From Pelecanus crispus (Eukaryota; Chordata; Aves; Pelecaniformes; Pelecanidae), in the NCBI RefSeq assembly GCF_030463565.1, contig NC_134654.1, forward strand, positions 15,702,202-15,766,201: 64,000 nucleotides of DNA. The letters run 5' to 3'. Positions 49,145 through 60,500 of the stretch are shown here, piece by piece (positions within the stretch are counted from its first letter, which is position 1; every line of letters starts with the position of its first letter). The notes beneath the pieces were generated by a model. That model searched no databases. It saw only the letters and a program-made list of their open reading frames with translations, and was not told where the DNA came from. The translations under genes and the position numbers were made by a program.

Positions 49145-50325
49145 GTGAGTGCAAAGCATGGCTGCCTGTTCTGGCTGTTGCGGCTCTGCCGGTCACACAG
49201 CAGGGCTGGGTCGCACATCTGAGATCTCTCCATGTCTTCTCGGGCCATCAAGGCAGGGTGTTCAGCTCCACATCCTGAGGAAGAGCACCACCTCCATGCC
49301 ACTGTCTCTGGCCTGCAGTCATGGCGATGGCCGAGATCATTAGTGTCTGTACATAAACACAGGCGATAAGCATAGGGGGAAATGCCCCACTGCAGTGGAT
49401 TAGTGATCCCTGAAGTGGGCAGGCTCAGGCAGAAGCGTGCTGGGTGTGCCATGTAAAATGCTGCCTTTGCTTGAGGTTCTGGTACCATGCAAGGAGCCCT
49501 GTTGAGTTGCTGGCCAGCTCTGTCACATGTAAATGCCTCCAACGCACAGGCCACACAACAAGGTTGGGAGTGCTCAGGCAAAAGTGAGACCTGAAAGAGT
49601 GTAGCTCTGGAGTAAGACACCAGCAGAGCCTGTCTGTGGTGGATGGTCCTAAAGGAGGGAATGCAGCGATGCTTTTGGGTTGGATAAGTCACACTTGGCA
49701 ACCATGCACCTTCAAGGAGCTCTGGGCATCTGGAAGCCACCCCTCAGGGGATATGTGAAACCGTCCCCTGGGTCCCTGATGGTGGTGGTGTGATACAAAA
49801 GGAGTTTGCCTGGTGTCCTGGCCCAGAGAGTCACCGTGTCATTACTTTCCAGCTGCTCTGAGTTGGGTCTGGCCAGTATGGCCTCCTGGGCAGAGCAGAG
49901 GGTCAGGGTTCAAGAGAACTGGGTTTGGGTCCTGATCTCCTGTTTGACCTCTGCAAGTCATGTCTCCCTGTCACTCCTTTATCTCCATTGCTGACAAGGC
50001 TGAAGATGAAACCTCTCTTGAAAGTATTTCAGTACATGTCCATGCTACAAAGGAGCCAGGTGCTGCTAATACTGCACCCTTGCTGCCTCCTGCCCAGCAG
50101 TTCCTGACATTCCTGGAGTCCTGTCCCACCTCCATACTGCACATTTATGATACAGATTCCCTGTATGAAAAAGCCATGGGCCAGGCTATGTCCTGTTGTC
50201 CTACAGCCACTACCAAGCACTGTGTTCTTGCATCAGGCAAATCCATTAGCTAAGCTTTTACCTGGGGTAGCCAGCATGTGTCAGAAGGGAGAATGTAACC
50301 TTGTTGTTCCTTTATCTGATTCCAG
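49145..50325 (+). other. MAP2K4: MAP2K4 intron 10
   Basis: This intron of about 1.2 kb has no repeat or RNA gene that I recognise. In mammals a microRNA (miR-744) is annotated in MAP2K4, but I see no match to its mature sequence here. Confidence 0.75.
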
Positions 50326-50439
50326 AAACATCCCTTCATCCTGATGTATGAGGAACGCACTGTGGATGTTGCATGCTATGTTTGTAAAATCCTGGATCAA
50401 ATGCCAGCAACTCCCAGCTCTCCAATGTACGTCGATTGA
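50326..50439 (+). CDS. MAP2K4: MAP2K4 exon 11, coding part: DVD docking segment and C-terminus (residues 363-399)
   Basis: This terminal coding part of 114 nt includes TGA at 50437-50439. It encodes KHPFILMYEERTVDVACYVC, then KILDQM, and ends in SSPMYVD. This is the region called the DVD (domain for versatile docking), to which upstream MAP3Ks bind. Relative to human, position 374 is Thr rather than Ala and 376 is Asp rather than Glu, by memory. The acceptor is TGATTCCAG. The conserved C-terminal length shows that no truncation has occurred. Confidence 0.97.
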   Translation, partial: KHPFILMYEERTVDVACYVCKILDQMPATPSSPMYVD

Positions 50440-53400
50440 TATTGCTGCTACATCAAACTCTAGAAAAAGGGCTGAGAGAAAACAAGCTGTAAAGAATTTT
50501 CATCACACATTGCAGTGTTTTTAATGCTCGCCCAGACACCATGTGCAATAATATTGGTGTTATTTCCATCCTGTCTGTATACTGTTGTCACATATAAAGT
50601 GCATCCCTGTAATACCTGATCACACAGTGTTAGTGTTGGTCAAAGAGAGACCTCATCTTGCTCTTTTGTGGACATATTCATGAAATGTGGAAATAAGTAC
50701 ATTTATTTGTTGACCGTGATTGGATAGCACCTAAAATTCATTTCTAGACTCAAAACTTGGAGACTTCTCAGCAGCTACTGGAAAGATTTTTCTCTCAAAA
50801 CTCTTCCAATTGTTGTTTCAAGTAATAATAAAAAGCAACAAACAAAAGTTAGGCGTTGTCTGTCTGAACTTTAAGAGACTGCCTGGAGGGAGAAGAACTT
50901 GCTTAACCAACGAGATGCTTTGCCTTCTGGAACTAGAAAGGCAAAGGAGAATTTTATTCTTCACAAAGTGCAATAGATTTACTGCTATGAAATTCTGTTG
51001 CTTTACAGTTGCAGTGTACTTTCTGGGGACAGTGTGCTCAGCTGAACTTCCTGTTAAAGAGAGATCATGTTAAATATAGTGAATATGTCTTTACCAAAAA
51101 TATGTTGAGTTGAAAGAGGCTAACATTAAACTATTCAGAGATGGGACATGATGTGTTCTTTCTCCTTTTACCAAGCCAGCCACTCTTCACTCTTAACTAG
51201 GTGTCCTGTAAATTGTTACCTGGTAAGATAAGACCTTTGACCTGAAGAATTATTAAACTACTCAATTGATTTTAACCTGCTTGTGACCTGATTTATAGCT
51301 GCACAGTGCTCACTGCTAGCTGGCTTTGCTTTGACTTCAACAAGTGCAGTTCATAAAGTCTGCAGCTGTTTTAATGAGCCACAAACAAATGTCTGTGATT
51401 TCTAGCCAGTGTTTCTCATGTTCTTCACTGGCCCCGGCCCTGATGCTAGTGCCATTTCACTGACCCTGAGACCAGCCCGGCAGTACTGCCACTGCCCAGA
51501 CCAAACCTCAGCGCTTTCTTCTCACCACTGCAAGCAGGATGGTGGGGATGTCCCCACACTGCAATGGGGCTCTGTGCCTGCCCTGCTGCTGCAAATGTCA
51601 TGCTCTGCTTAGCTTGCTGGAGACCTTCTTCACCACCTTCTGGGCATACTTAACCTCTTTTGTGACCCTCCATCGCTCTTGTTACTGCACTCTAGAGCGA
51701 ACCTCACTGAGACTGTTTGGTACAGATAGAGATGAGGTGGAGATGAGGGAGTGTCTAATGCCTTAAGGGCTTTTAGCTGACCTAGCAAGGCCAGGCAAGC
51801 TGTCATCTTCTGGCCCACTGCTGAGCAAAAAAGTGCATCAGTTGTCTGTTTTTTTTAAATTAGCATATTTTTCAAAGATTAACTTTTCCGGAAAATACAT
51901 TTTTTTTTCCCCCAAAACATGGCAGTTTTCAGGTGTTTAGTAGAATACCAGGTATAAAATGGAGGCTGCAGGGTCTCTGACTTCCATTTTGAGTTGTCTA
52001 GTTTAAGCACTTGGTAGCACTTCTTCACTGTTAGAGCAACCTACTGTCAAAGCTCTGTGGCAAAACTGGATCCAGGATGCAGAGAGCTAGAGACGCAATG
52101 GGAGTGAAAACACAGCAGTACTGGCAGGATTCCGAAGGAAGGGGCTTCCCACGTCAAACCAATGCTACCAAGTGCGCACTGGGCTGATGTGGGAGCACTG
52201 GAGACCAGCACATCCCTGCCCCAGCTGCTTGGTTGGGAAAGGAGAGAGCCGAGGCCGTGCTCATGTGGACACCTGGTGTTTCTTCAGCCACAGAGGTGCC
52301 ACCCTTGCGTACGGCTTGCAGCACTTAGCATCTCCCACTTGGCTGTCAGAGCTGGTCCCTCTGGCACTGAGGCTGACACTGATGTGATCCCTTGGGGCGC
52401 AGTGTGCCTGGCGGGGCAAGGAGGTGCAGTCCTCCTGCCCTTCCTGAATTATGTTGCTCAAGGGCTGCTCATCGGGTGAGGCAGTCACTAAAGTCTTCCC
52501 AAAACAGACAAGGCAGAACTTTCTGAAGTAACTAGTCATTCCCAACAGCTCTGATTAATCACATGGAAGGATCAGTTGAACCGAGATACGTAGCGTATCT
52601 AAAGCAGTAATTCTCCCCCCAGCCCCATAGCCTCCGAAAAGTTGGCTTTTCTCAGGCTTGGCAAATTTCTGCAGCTGTGATTCATCTCGCCAGCCTTCAG
52701 CCACCCGTAACGAGCATGCCAGGTCTTGTGGGGTGCTGGCTGGGGGTCTAAAGAGACAGAGCCAGTAAGGATAGATGCATGCAGAGGTGCTTTGCCTCTG
52801 CCCCCACCTTTCAGACGTTAAAGTCTGATTCACATCTCCCCAGTGACAGGGAGCCCAAAAACCTTTCAGAGGGCTAACACTGCGATGGATCCTCCCAAAG
52901 ATTGGTTTCCCTCCAACACAAATGACTGCCTTGCTCTGCACTTTCCACATGGCTGGGGTCCGTTCTCTGCTGCCAACCCCATCTGGAGCTCGTCTTTAGC
53001 AGCACAACCAGTTTGCTTTCAACAGATGGGAAATGGAAGCGCGATGCTTTGAGCTGCCAGTGACAAAGTCAGGGTTGAGGTGCTGTGGCATGGGTGACTG
53101 TACAGAAGGACAGGATTAGCGTACTAAACATAGATTATTATAAACTATTAATGGTGCACCATTTATTACAATGTATCTTTATTAAAAAAGAAAAAAAAAG
53201 GTGTATAGTGTTCAGAAGCTGTGAAAATAGTGTAAGAACTGTACATTGTGAACTCTGGTTTTTTTTTTTTTCTTGTACCATAGAAAAATGTATAAAAATT
53301 ATCAAAAAGCTGATGTTCAGGGATGTTGCCTTATTGTCTGTAAAATGGAGCTCAAGAACGTAACTGCTTCAAAGAGCTTCAGAATATTTTATCCGGTATC

Positions 53401-53515
53401 CTGGTTTGACTTCCTCCTCTATTTAAGATACTATACATGGATAAGAGTGTTTATGTAATAGTTCTATCCTTTTGCCTGCAGGTCAGTTGTAATAAAACTA
53501 GGATGCAACTGTGAC
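50440..53515 (+). other. MAP2K4: MAP2K4 3' UTR
   Basis: This untranslated region of about 3.1 kb runs from the stop to a canonical polyadenylation signal at 53491-53496. Its two ends, 50440-51400 and 53085-53515, are AT-rich and look like the 3' UTR of mammalian MAP2K4 as I remember it, including the TCTTGTACCATAGAAAAATG stretch near 53273. The middle part, about 51400-53050, is more GC-rich and looks unlike the flanks. An internal AATAAA at 50827-50832 could give a short isoform. Confidence 0.8.
53491..53496 (+). promoter_or_regulatory. MAP2K4: MAP2K4 distal polyadenylation signal AATAAA
   Basis: Canonical AATAAA is followed within 40 bases by a T/GT-rich element (GTGACCTTGTTATTTTCATT), as expected for cleavage at about 53510-53520. 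Confidence 0.75.
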
Positions 53516-53659
53516 CTTGTTATTTTCATTTTGTAAGGTCAGACATGAATGGGAAGATTCATTAAAAGCTGTTGAAATACCTGGCTTCCAGGCCCTTCCT
53601 CCAGGTGGAAGCAGCTGTGCAGAAGAAAAGCAGCCTTCACAACTGCTTATGCTAAATTT

Positions 53660-53681
53660 AAAAAAAAAAAAAAAAAAAAAA
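53660..53681. repeat. A22 homopolymer
   Basis: Uninterrupted run of 22 A about 165 bases beyond the MAP2K4 polyadenylation signal. Confidence 0.85.
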
Positions 53682-54334
53682 GAGGTGTAGGGACACCTGG
53701 ATATATTTTCTTTCTCTGGAAGACTGCTGATCCCTCTGTGCTAATGGGGTGCCTCTCAGGTGAGCCCTGTTTGCTGCACAGGGAGGTTCTGGTGGCTCAG
53801 GACACCTCATCCGTGCAAAAAGGACAGATGGCCATGCCCATACTCTGGGGAAAGGGGGCAGCTGATGATCACAGCCTTGCAGGCTTTATTTTTGCAAGAG
53901 CAGCCAATGTCTGCAAAGTCCAGATGATCTAAGAGTACCAAGTCCTGGGTAATTCCTACTGCTAAGCCTCCTGGTGCTGGAACAAGTGTCTTTCCTGCCT
54001 GGCAGGCTTGAGACTGTCCAGGCAGGTGGGCTGAACTGGACCCCAGCAGCCTCACTGGGAAAGAAGACAGGGTTGAGGGAGAGGCACCAGCCATGAGTGT
54101 CTGTAGTGCTCAAACTGGCTTGATGGGACTGCCCCAGGAGCGCCCAATTCAGTGAAGGGGAGAGCAGGAGCACACTGGCAGGGGTCATTGATCATGCCAC
54201 AGCTCAGGACCAGAAGTACTTATGAATGGGTGGAGTAACCTGGCATTGGCTGTCCCATTGCCTCTTTACGTGGAGGGTGAGAATTTTGTCAAGAGAAGGG
54301 AAGGCGGATAATGGAGCGGAAGACAGTCTTGCTG

Positions 54335-54354
54335 TGTTGAGATATATCTCAACA
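54335..54354. repeat. 20-bp perfect palindrome
   Basis: TGTTGAGATA is followed directly by its reverse complement. No function is evident. Confidence 0.8.
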
Positions 54355-57300
54355 GTGTGAAAAGTTAGCGGTGGTTGAAGTCTGTCAGTTTGCATAAATT
54401 CAGTGTGTCCACCACATGAAGATTTTTCTGGACGGTTCCTGTTGGCAGCACAATACTTGGGATATTTTGGACCACCTGCTGTCCCCACTCTTCAGCCAGA
54501 ATCCAAAATCCCTGATTTGGTGATCTCCCGGTAGAAGACAAAATCTGACCACACACCAGGGACAGTCCTTCCCCACTGGGCAGACGCTGGAGGATCCAGC
54601 TCCTCACCTTACAGCTCCTTTTTTCATGAATTGGAGCTGCTCTGGAATTCTGTTCTTTTTGCACTGGAACCTGCCTTTGCATCCTGAGATTTGTTCTTGA
54701 AGAAGCTGGCACAGCTGAAGGAGCTGAAAGAAGCTGGTGGCTGGATGTGAGTCCACCTGCACATCCCTTCACTGGGTATTCCCATGCTCTGCTCTCTTCT
54801 CTTTTCCCTTGTGACTGTGTAGCATGCAGAAGGGACTGTATTTGTGGCCATTTCAGTTCCTCTCAGTCATCCCCATTGAACTCATGGTCAGTTTTTCCTT
54901 CTGTGGACTCTTTTCCTTGCCCATTTGGACTTCACCACTGAGGGTGGTACAGGAAAACCTCTGACCACATCCCAGATGCTGCTAGTGTCTCAGACAGGAC
55001 CCACACCTGCACAGTGCCACTGTTGCTGCTCCTTTGAGCCCTTGGACAATTCGAACAGTCCTTGCTTGAGTGAGGTATGATGGCTTTCTTCAACCCGGGG
55101 ACTGGGAGTCCTCTATGGGCATCATGACCAGGTCCATATGGCTCAACTCAGGCTTATTCCTCTGTGCCACCACATGGGCTCTGAGGCTGCCCTGGTTTCT
55201 GTACTCAGTGCCAAGGCTAAGGAGCAGATGTTTGAGCCAGCCTCCAGGTACACTTTGAGCCACTGACCACTCCCTTTGTGCTCAGGGGTCCAGGCTGGCA
55301 CCTCATACCAATTCCTCACACCTTTATGCCCACTTGCATGTCTGAGGCTCTTCTCAGATCTTCACCAAACATTATATAGCATCCAAAAAATCATACTGTG
55401 GTCTGTTATGATTATTATGTGTCTGTGGAACTCCAAGACCAGCTTTGAGGTTTGGATGAGTTCAAACACATCCCTGCCTTGACCCAAGCAGTATGAATGC
55501 AGATGTGCATCACCACCTATTCCTGTCAGGAGCACTTTGAGTTGTGTGGTCTGTATTTCCACTGATCTTCTGCTTGGCTTCCCCTAGCCTTCATCGCAGC
55601 CTCTTGTATCCTTTTGTGGCCAGTTAAGCATAAATGAAGTGCTCAGGCCTGGGTTAATACCATAGGTGTTGCTTAAGAAAAAAAGCTCCATTTTTTCACT
55701 TTGACTTCTGATACAAATCACAAGCGTGGTCATTGCCTTCAATATGTGAAGGGTCCAGGGAAAAAAGGAGTGGCTGCTCTGATGAGTAAGAAAAGAAAGC
55801 AGCTCTTGAATTTTTCCATTATGTTTAAAGCTGTGCAAATGCTTGGAGAACAGGATGAAGCGCAAACTCCCTCTTCTGGAGATACACAGTGCCACCATTG
55901 TATTGGGAATAAGATATCAGAGCAGGCTGGCTGGCTGGACCATGGGGTATCAGCCAGACAGTGTGTGACTGAAAGCCATTATCTTTGCATAAATTCCAAA
56001 CGGAAGGGCTGGGCAGGCCCTACTGTGAGGAGAAAGCCTGCATCTCCAAGCACTTGCTACATCAAACGCAAATCTCTGCTCAGCTGCACCAGAAAAGCTG
56101 GGTGCAGGGATGTTACTCTGCAGGTGTAGCTGTGCTAACACTCCCAAAAGCACATGCAGGCTCAGAAAGTGGGAAGGGTGAAAGGGTTTGGTGTGTATAG
56201 GAAGGCCAACTACCTACACTAGAGAAGATGTGCTTACTTGCAAGGTTGTAGGTATTAAGTGTGTGGTATCTGTGTGCATGTCCATACTTGTGCTTGTGTG
56301 AGTGCAGACATCAGAGCTGTACTGAAAACCATTGGAGAAGGTGCTTTGTGTGAGCCTAACATCTTATTAGACACCAGACACCTGCTTATTGGCAACCGTG
56401 TCCCATTGACCTGTCCAAAGCACTTCTGCTCTGTCCCTTCTTTTCCCAAATTTGGTCCATGCTCGACATAAGTCAGCCACCTCAGACAGAAAAACAAGAA
56501 GAAAAATTTGGATGCCTGAATTCTTTCTATGCCTCTGGGAAGAAAGTTTACTTTAATGGCCAATCATGGAGGCAGTTCTCTCCCTTGGCCAGACAGGAGT
56601 ACAGCTTGTTGGATAGAGATGGAGCCAACCGATGCTGCAGCAATCAGGATTATGTTCAGTCAGATTATTTTGAGAAGAGGAGGAGATCCTGCATGACCTT
56701 CTGAGGAAAACAGGTTTCTCACCAGATTCAAGATGGACTGAGAACCAGTCTGCTGCAGCAGACCGGTAACTCCATGGACTGATTACAAGTGATTTGTCTT
56801 GAGAAGCTGTTGGGTGTTTCTGAGAAGATGAGAAAAAAGACCTTTAATATGAGACCCATCAAACATTTGCAGAACTGGTTCATGAGCCATCCAGTTTGTG
56901 ACCACCTCTAATCCTGCTAACCCAGGAGACACACTGAAATTTTAGTACTCCACAGAATCACGACCCAGGAGTGCTGCTCCATGTGAGCAAACACACCATG
57001 GCCAGCTGAAGATGCTTTAAGAGAAAAAAAATACCAAAACATGGAGAAAACTGTGATGGGTGCATGGTTGGAAGTTGTAGCTCAACCTTCTGTATAGTGC
57101 AGACCGTGGCCATTGTCCTGGTTCCCTGCACCAGGGTCCTGCCTTTCTTTCTCTTTCTCCATCTGCACCTGGGTTTGAGCTGGAAAAGCAGGAGGGAAGC
57201 AAATGAGGAAAGAAGACAGAAAGATTCAAATCCTGGGATTCCATATTGCAGTAATTTCCTGAAAACATTTGAATCTGATCCCAATTTCAAAAGGTCAGTG

Positions 57301-57999
57301 GAAACCATCTGAAATCCAACCAACTCCTGCTTTCTGCAGAAAAATCAGTGCTGCTGAAGCCACCTTTTTGACAGGATCACTACCACCAGCATGTGATCTG
57401 AATGCAGGGGCATTTCCAGGGAGGGATGCTGGAGCCACTTTTCCACATGGTGCTGGCTGAGATTGGCACCAGGAAGCAGGGGTTACTTGGATGGGAGAGG
57501 TTCAAGTGTTCCTAGCGAACATGTTTTCTTACCAGCTGAGCAATGCAGGAGATGCTCCATGGCCTCTCCTGAGCTCCCATGGTCTTGTAGCTTTGAAGCC
57601 CAGTAAATAGGGTGCTGCTGCTCCTATGAGGCCATAGCCTTATGCTAAGCTAGCAAAAGGTGTCTCAGAACTTATCAGGCCTTGTCTCAACTACTCTTAG
57701 TCTGCCTGGAGCTTTGCTTTAGCTTGTTTAGCTGTAACAGCAATTATCTAATGACAAGATGATCATTACTTGCTTTGTTTTAGCTCTCCTACAATTGTGT
57801 GATGTAACACATTCTTGTATACATTTTGTAAATAATAGCAAGTTATAATGAGAAGTTCTGTGCATAAATAACTATCTATGCTTGTCTAGTAAAATGCATG
57901 TAGAGGACTACAGACATGGGATGACAGCAGGGGCCTGAAGGAAGGGGCACAAGATGATGCCAGAGGCCCCAGGACCATAAGTATCTCAGAGGGTCCATG

Positions 58000-58420
58000 C
58001 ATGGGTAAGGAGTGGCCCTGGTCCCCTGCCAAGTGAGTTTAGATGAGGGGGGAATAGAGGCTCTGGGGGAACTGGCCAGGGATGAGCAGAGAGATCTGGA
58101 TGGATGGTGGGTGGTAGTGTGCTTGGAGAGGGGTGAGAGAGTGTCCTGTGCTGGTGAGCAGGTATGAGGGGGCTGTATGTGCTGGTGTGGGTGGCAGTGG
58201 GGGCTTTGTGTGGGTGATGAAGTGCCAGGGCTGCCTGTGCACAGGAGGAGGCCAAGGGCCCCTTGGCTGGCAGGCAGCTGGAGAGCAGTGGGCTGGGGGC
58301 TGCTGCTGGGTATGGACGTGGCATTGGGGTGCAAGCAAGGGATGCCAGGTGTGCTGGTGTGGGTGTCACAGGGTAACAGGGTGTTGGTGGCGGGGTGGTG
58401 GAAGGCACTGGTAGCTGTGG
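58000..58420. repeat. G-rich degenerate repeat region
   Basis: The plus strand is rich in GTG, GGG and CTGG words. The 16-mer TGTGCTGGTGTGGGTG occurs at 58178-58193 and again at 58350-58365. Because TAA, TAG and TGA are rare on the C-rich complement, three minus-strand frames are open at once here. These are composition effects, not genes. Confidence 0.55.
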
Positions 58421-59406
58421 TGCTGGGCTCAGGAGCTTTTGGGATACCCAATGCTGCAGGGGTCTGTGATTGGCACATGCAAGTTCCTCCCGCTGCTGCC
58501 TCTACATCCCCCACACACCTGAGGGCACAGGGTACCCCTGCAAGCCCAGAAGGGCTGAGGAACAGATGTTTCCCCATGTCACTTGGGAGGGGAAACTGTG
58601 CCTAAAACATGGTCTGTCTTGACCTGGGAGCTGGTGGAAAGATGCTGTTGATGTCTCAGTGCCTCCCATGGAGGAACCATTGGATGGTGCATTGAGCCAA
58701 GCATCTAACATTTGAAAACCTTGCCAAAGGCATGAAAAAAGTCATTTGACTCGTGGAATATTTTTTTGCTTTATATTTCCTGTATTTTTCAGGCAGGAAG
58801 GCCCAGGGAGAGTGGGACATCACTGGGATCGTCCAGAGATGAAGGTTTTTTCCTTTGTTGAATCCAGGCTTTGATGGGAAGGAAAACCCCAGGGCCCTAA
58901 ATCCCTTGGGACAGCCTGTGTGGGAAAATCACCCACACATTAAAAGTGCTAACTCCCTCAGGGCATGGAAAGTACAGTTCATCAGCAGGTGCTGAGGAAA
59001 AGAAGGCAGAGCATCCATGGCGTTGCTCTGACACAAGGTGTACCAGGAAGGATGAGAGCTACCTGAGACACAGGACACCACGGCATGGGAGCAGGGTTAC
59101 AAAGCAGTAGGGAACAACCCTGGAGCTGTAAATGTGAGGACCTTGCAGTGACTAGCAGGGTGAGGCTCTGGAATCCCTGCCTGAGAGGGAAGGAAACTGA
59201 AACACCTCCCAAACTGGACCCAAGGGTCATGCCTGGCCAGCAAGCTGATGGGGAGATTCATGGTGGTGGCTGAGTGTAGATGGGGCTTTGCAGGAGCTTC
59301 TCTGGCCAAGGCAATGGTGGGGGAGAGGAGGTGCTCTCCTGCCAGCACAGCCCATGTGTTCCCAGAAGGCTGCTCTGGTGGGGCTAGAAAACTGATGGCC
59401 AAGGCA

Positions 59407-59431
59407 GAGCTGAGCTGAGCTGAGCTGAGCT
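59407..59431. repeat. (GAGCT)5 pentanucleotide repeat
   Basis: Five perfect tandem copies of GAGCT. Confidence 0.92.
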
Positions 59432-60494
59432 CTTCTCCAGGCAGTGGAGGAGAGGTCCCTCTGCCCCACAGCAGGACCTTGGTCTGGACTCAGCCTCCCC
59501 AAATGCTCTGGTCCAAACTTTGGCACATGACAAGCATCTTTCCTGCACTTTAAAGCTGTGACTCCCTGAACCACTCTCCCTGCTCTTTGCCTTTTACAAT
59601 GGGACACTGGCAGCATGTCCTCCCACCTCCTGTTCTGCAGGTTGAACAACGCAGGCAGGCTTTCCTCAATGGGCAAACAGGACAGGTGAGTGCTCCTGTC
59701 CATCATTATTCCTGAAACAATCCTAGACTGAAGCTTGTCTTCTCATTCTCTGAGTAACCATATCTTGGCTCAGTCCAGGCAGTTTATCACAACACATTTG
59801 GTTGCAGAGTGTACTTTAGAGATTAAAAGATGTTCATAGGAACTAGTTGGTTTTTTCATTTATGTCTTTTCAGATTAACTTTTGCAATGTCTCAGGATTG
59901 TTTCACTTTTAAGTCCACCTGTGGACACACAGGCCGTCCCTTCCTGCAAACAGGTGGGTGAATGTCCTGGGAACCTTTTTTTAATCAAAGGAAAGATGCA
60001 ATGAATCTGGAAACTGACACTAGTGGGTACCGGGAGAAGGATCCAGGGTGCCCCTGGTGAGAGCTCTCCAGCCTGCCTCTGCCACTTGCCTGCAGGCAAC
60101 AGGAGGTCAGCTGTGGGGGAAGCTCTGCCTGTGCCCACCGTGTGCCTTGCATCTAGCAGCCCACTGCCACAGGGAGCTTGGCTGCTGGAAAATGGAAAGG
60201 GGTTTGGGCAGGGTGCCAACTACTGCCTTTGAAGGGGATACTGACCCAAGGAGCAGGGTTTGCAGGATAACAAAGCAAAACCAAAGCCAACAGAAGAAAA
60301 AGCCTTCAGAAGAAGGAGACTCCAGCTAGCTTGTTTAGAAATCTTCCAGGAGAAACTGTTGCTGTGAAAGAAATACTTCTGCCCCAGGGCATGGAGCTGA
60401 TACTGAATGGTTGCAGCTGGGATGGCTATGGCTGCCCCAGCCAGCAAAATCACACAGCAAACTGAGAGCAGATGAGTGGCAAGACAAAGGGGTT

Positions 60495-60500
60495 TTTAAT
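60495..60500 (-). promoter_or_regulatory. MYOCD: Possible MYOCD polyadenylation signal (ATTAAA)
   Basis: TTTAAT on the plus strand reads ATTAAA on the minus strand, about 2.0 kb beyond the MYOCD stop. It is followed by a pyrimidine-rich stretch (CCCCTTTGTCTTGCC). An equivalent hexamer lies at 59980-59985. The choice is not decidable by eye. Confidence 0.25.

Larger units (their letters stand above)
3461..53515 (+). other. MAP2K4: MAP2K4 gene, exons 3-11 and 3' UTR (5' end outside window)
   Basis: This is the 3' part of the gene for mitogen-activated protein kinase kinase 4, a cytoplasmic and nuclear dual-specificity kinase that phosphorylates the Thr-Pro-Tyr loop of JNKs and the Thr-Gly-Tyr loop of p38, downstream of MAP3Ks such as MEKK1 and MLKs. 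Nine exons join in phase: 3461-3635, 14193-14312, 25860-25979, 29294-29345, 29759-29886, 43856-43933, 45407-45555, 49099-49144 and 50326-50439. They total 982 nt, that is one base of a split Ile codon, 326 residues and a stop. With human numbering the first whole codon is Glu74 and the last is Asp399, so length is fully conserved over this part. Every junction is GT-AG. The start codon and the N-terminal JNK/p38 docking site lie in exons 1-2, upstream of the window. Identification rests on near-complete agreement with vertebrate MKK4 as I remember it. Confidence 0.97.

Noticed and set aside
49145-50325. Intronic microRNA equivalent to mammalian miR-744
   Set aside because: No matching mature sequence or obvious hairpin was seen by eye in this or the other MAP2K4 introns.
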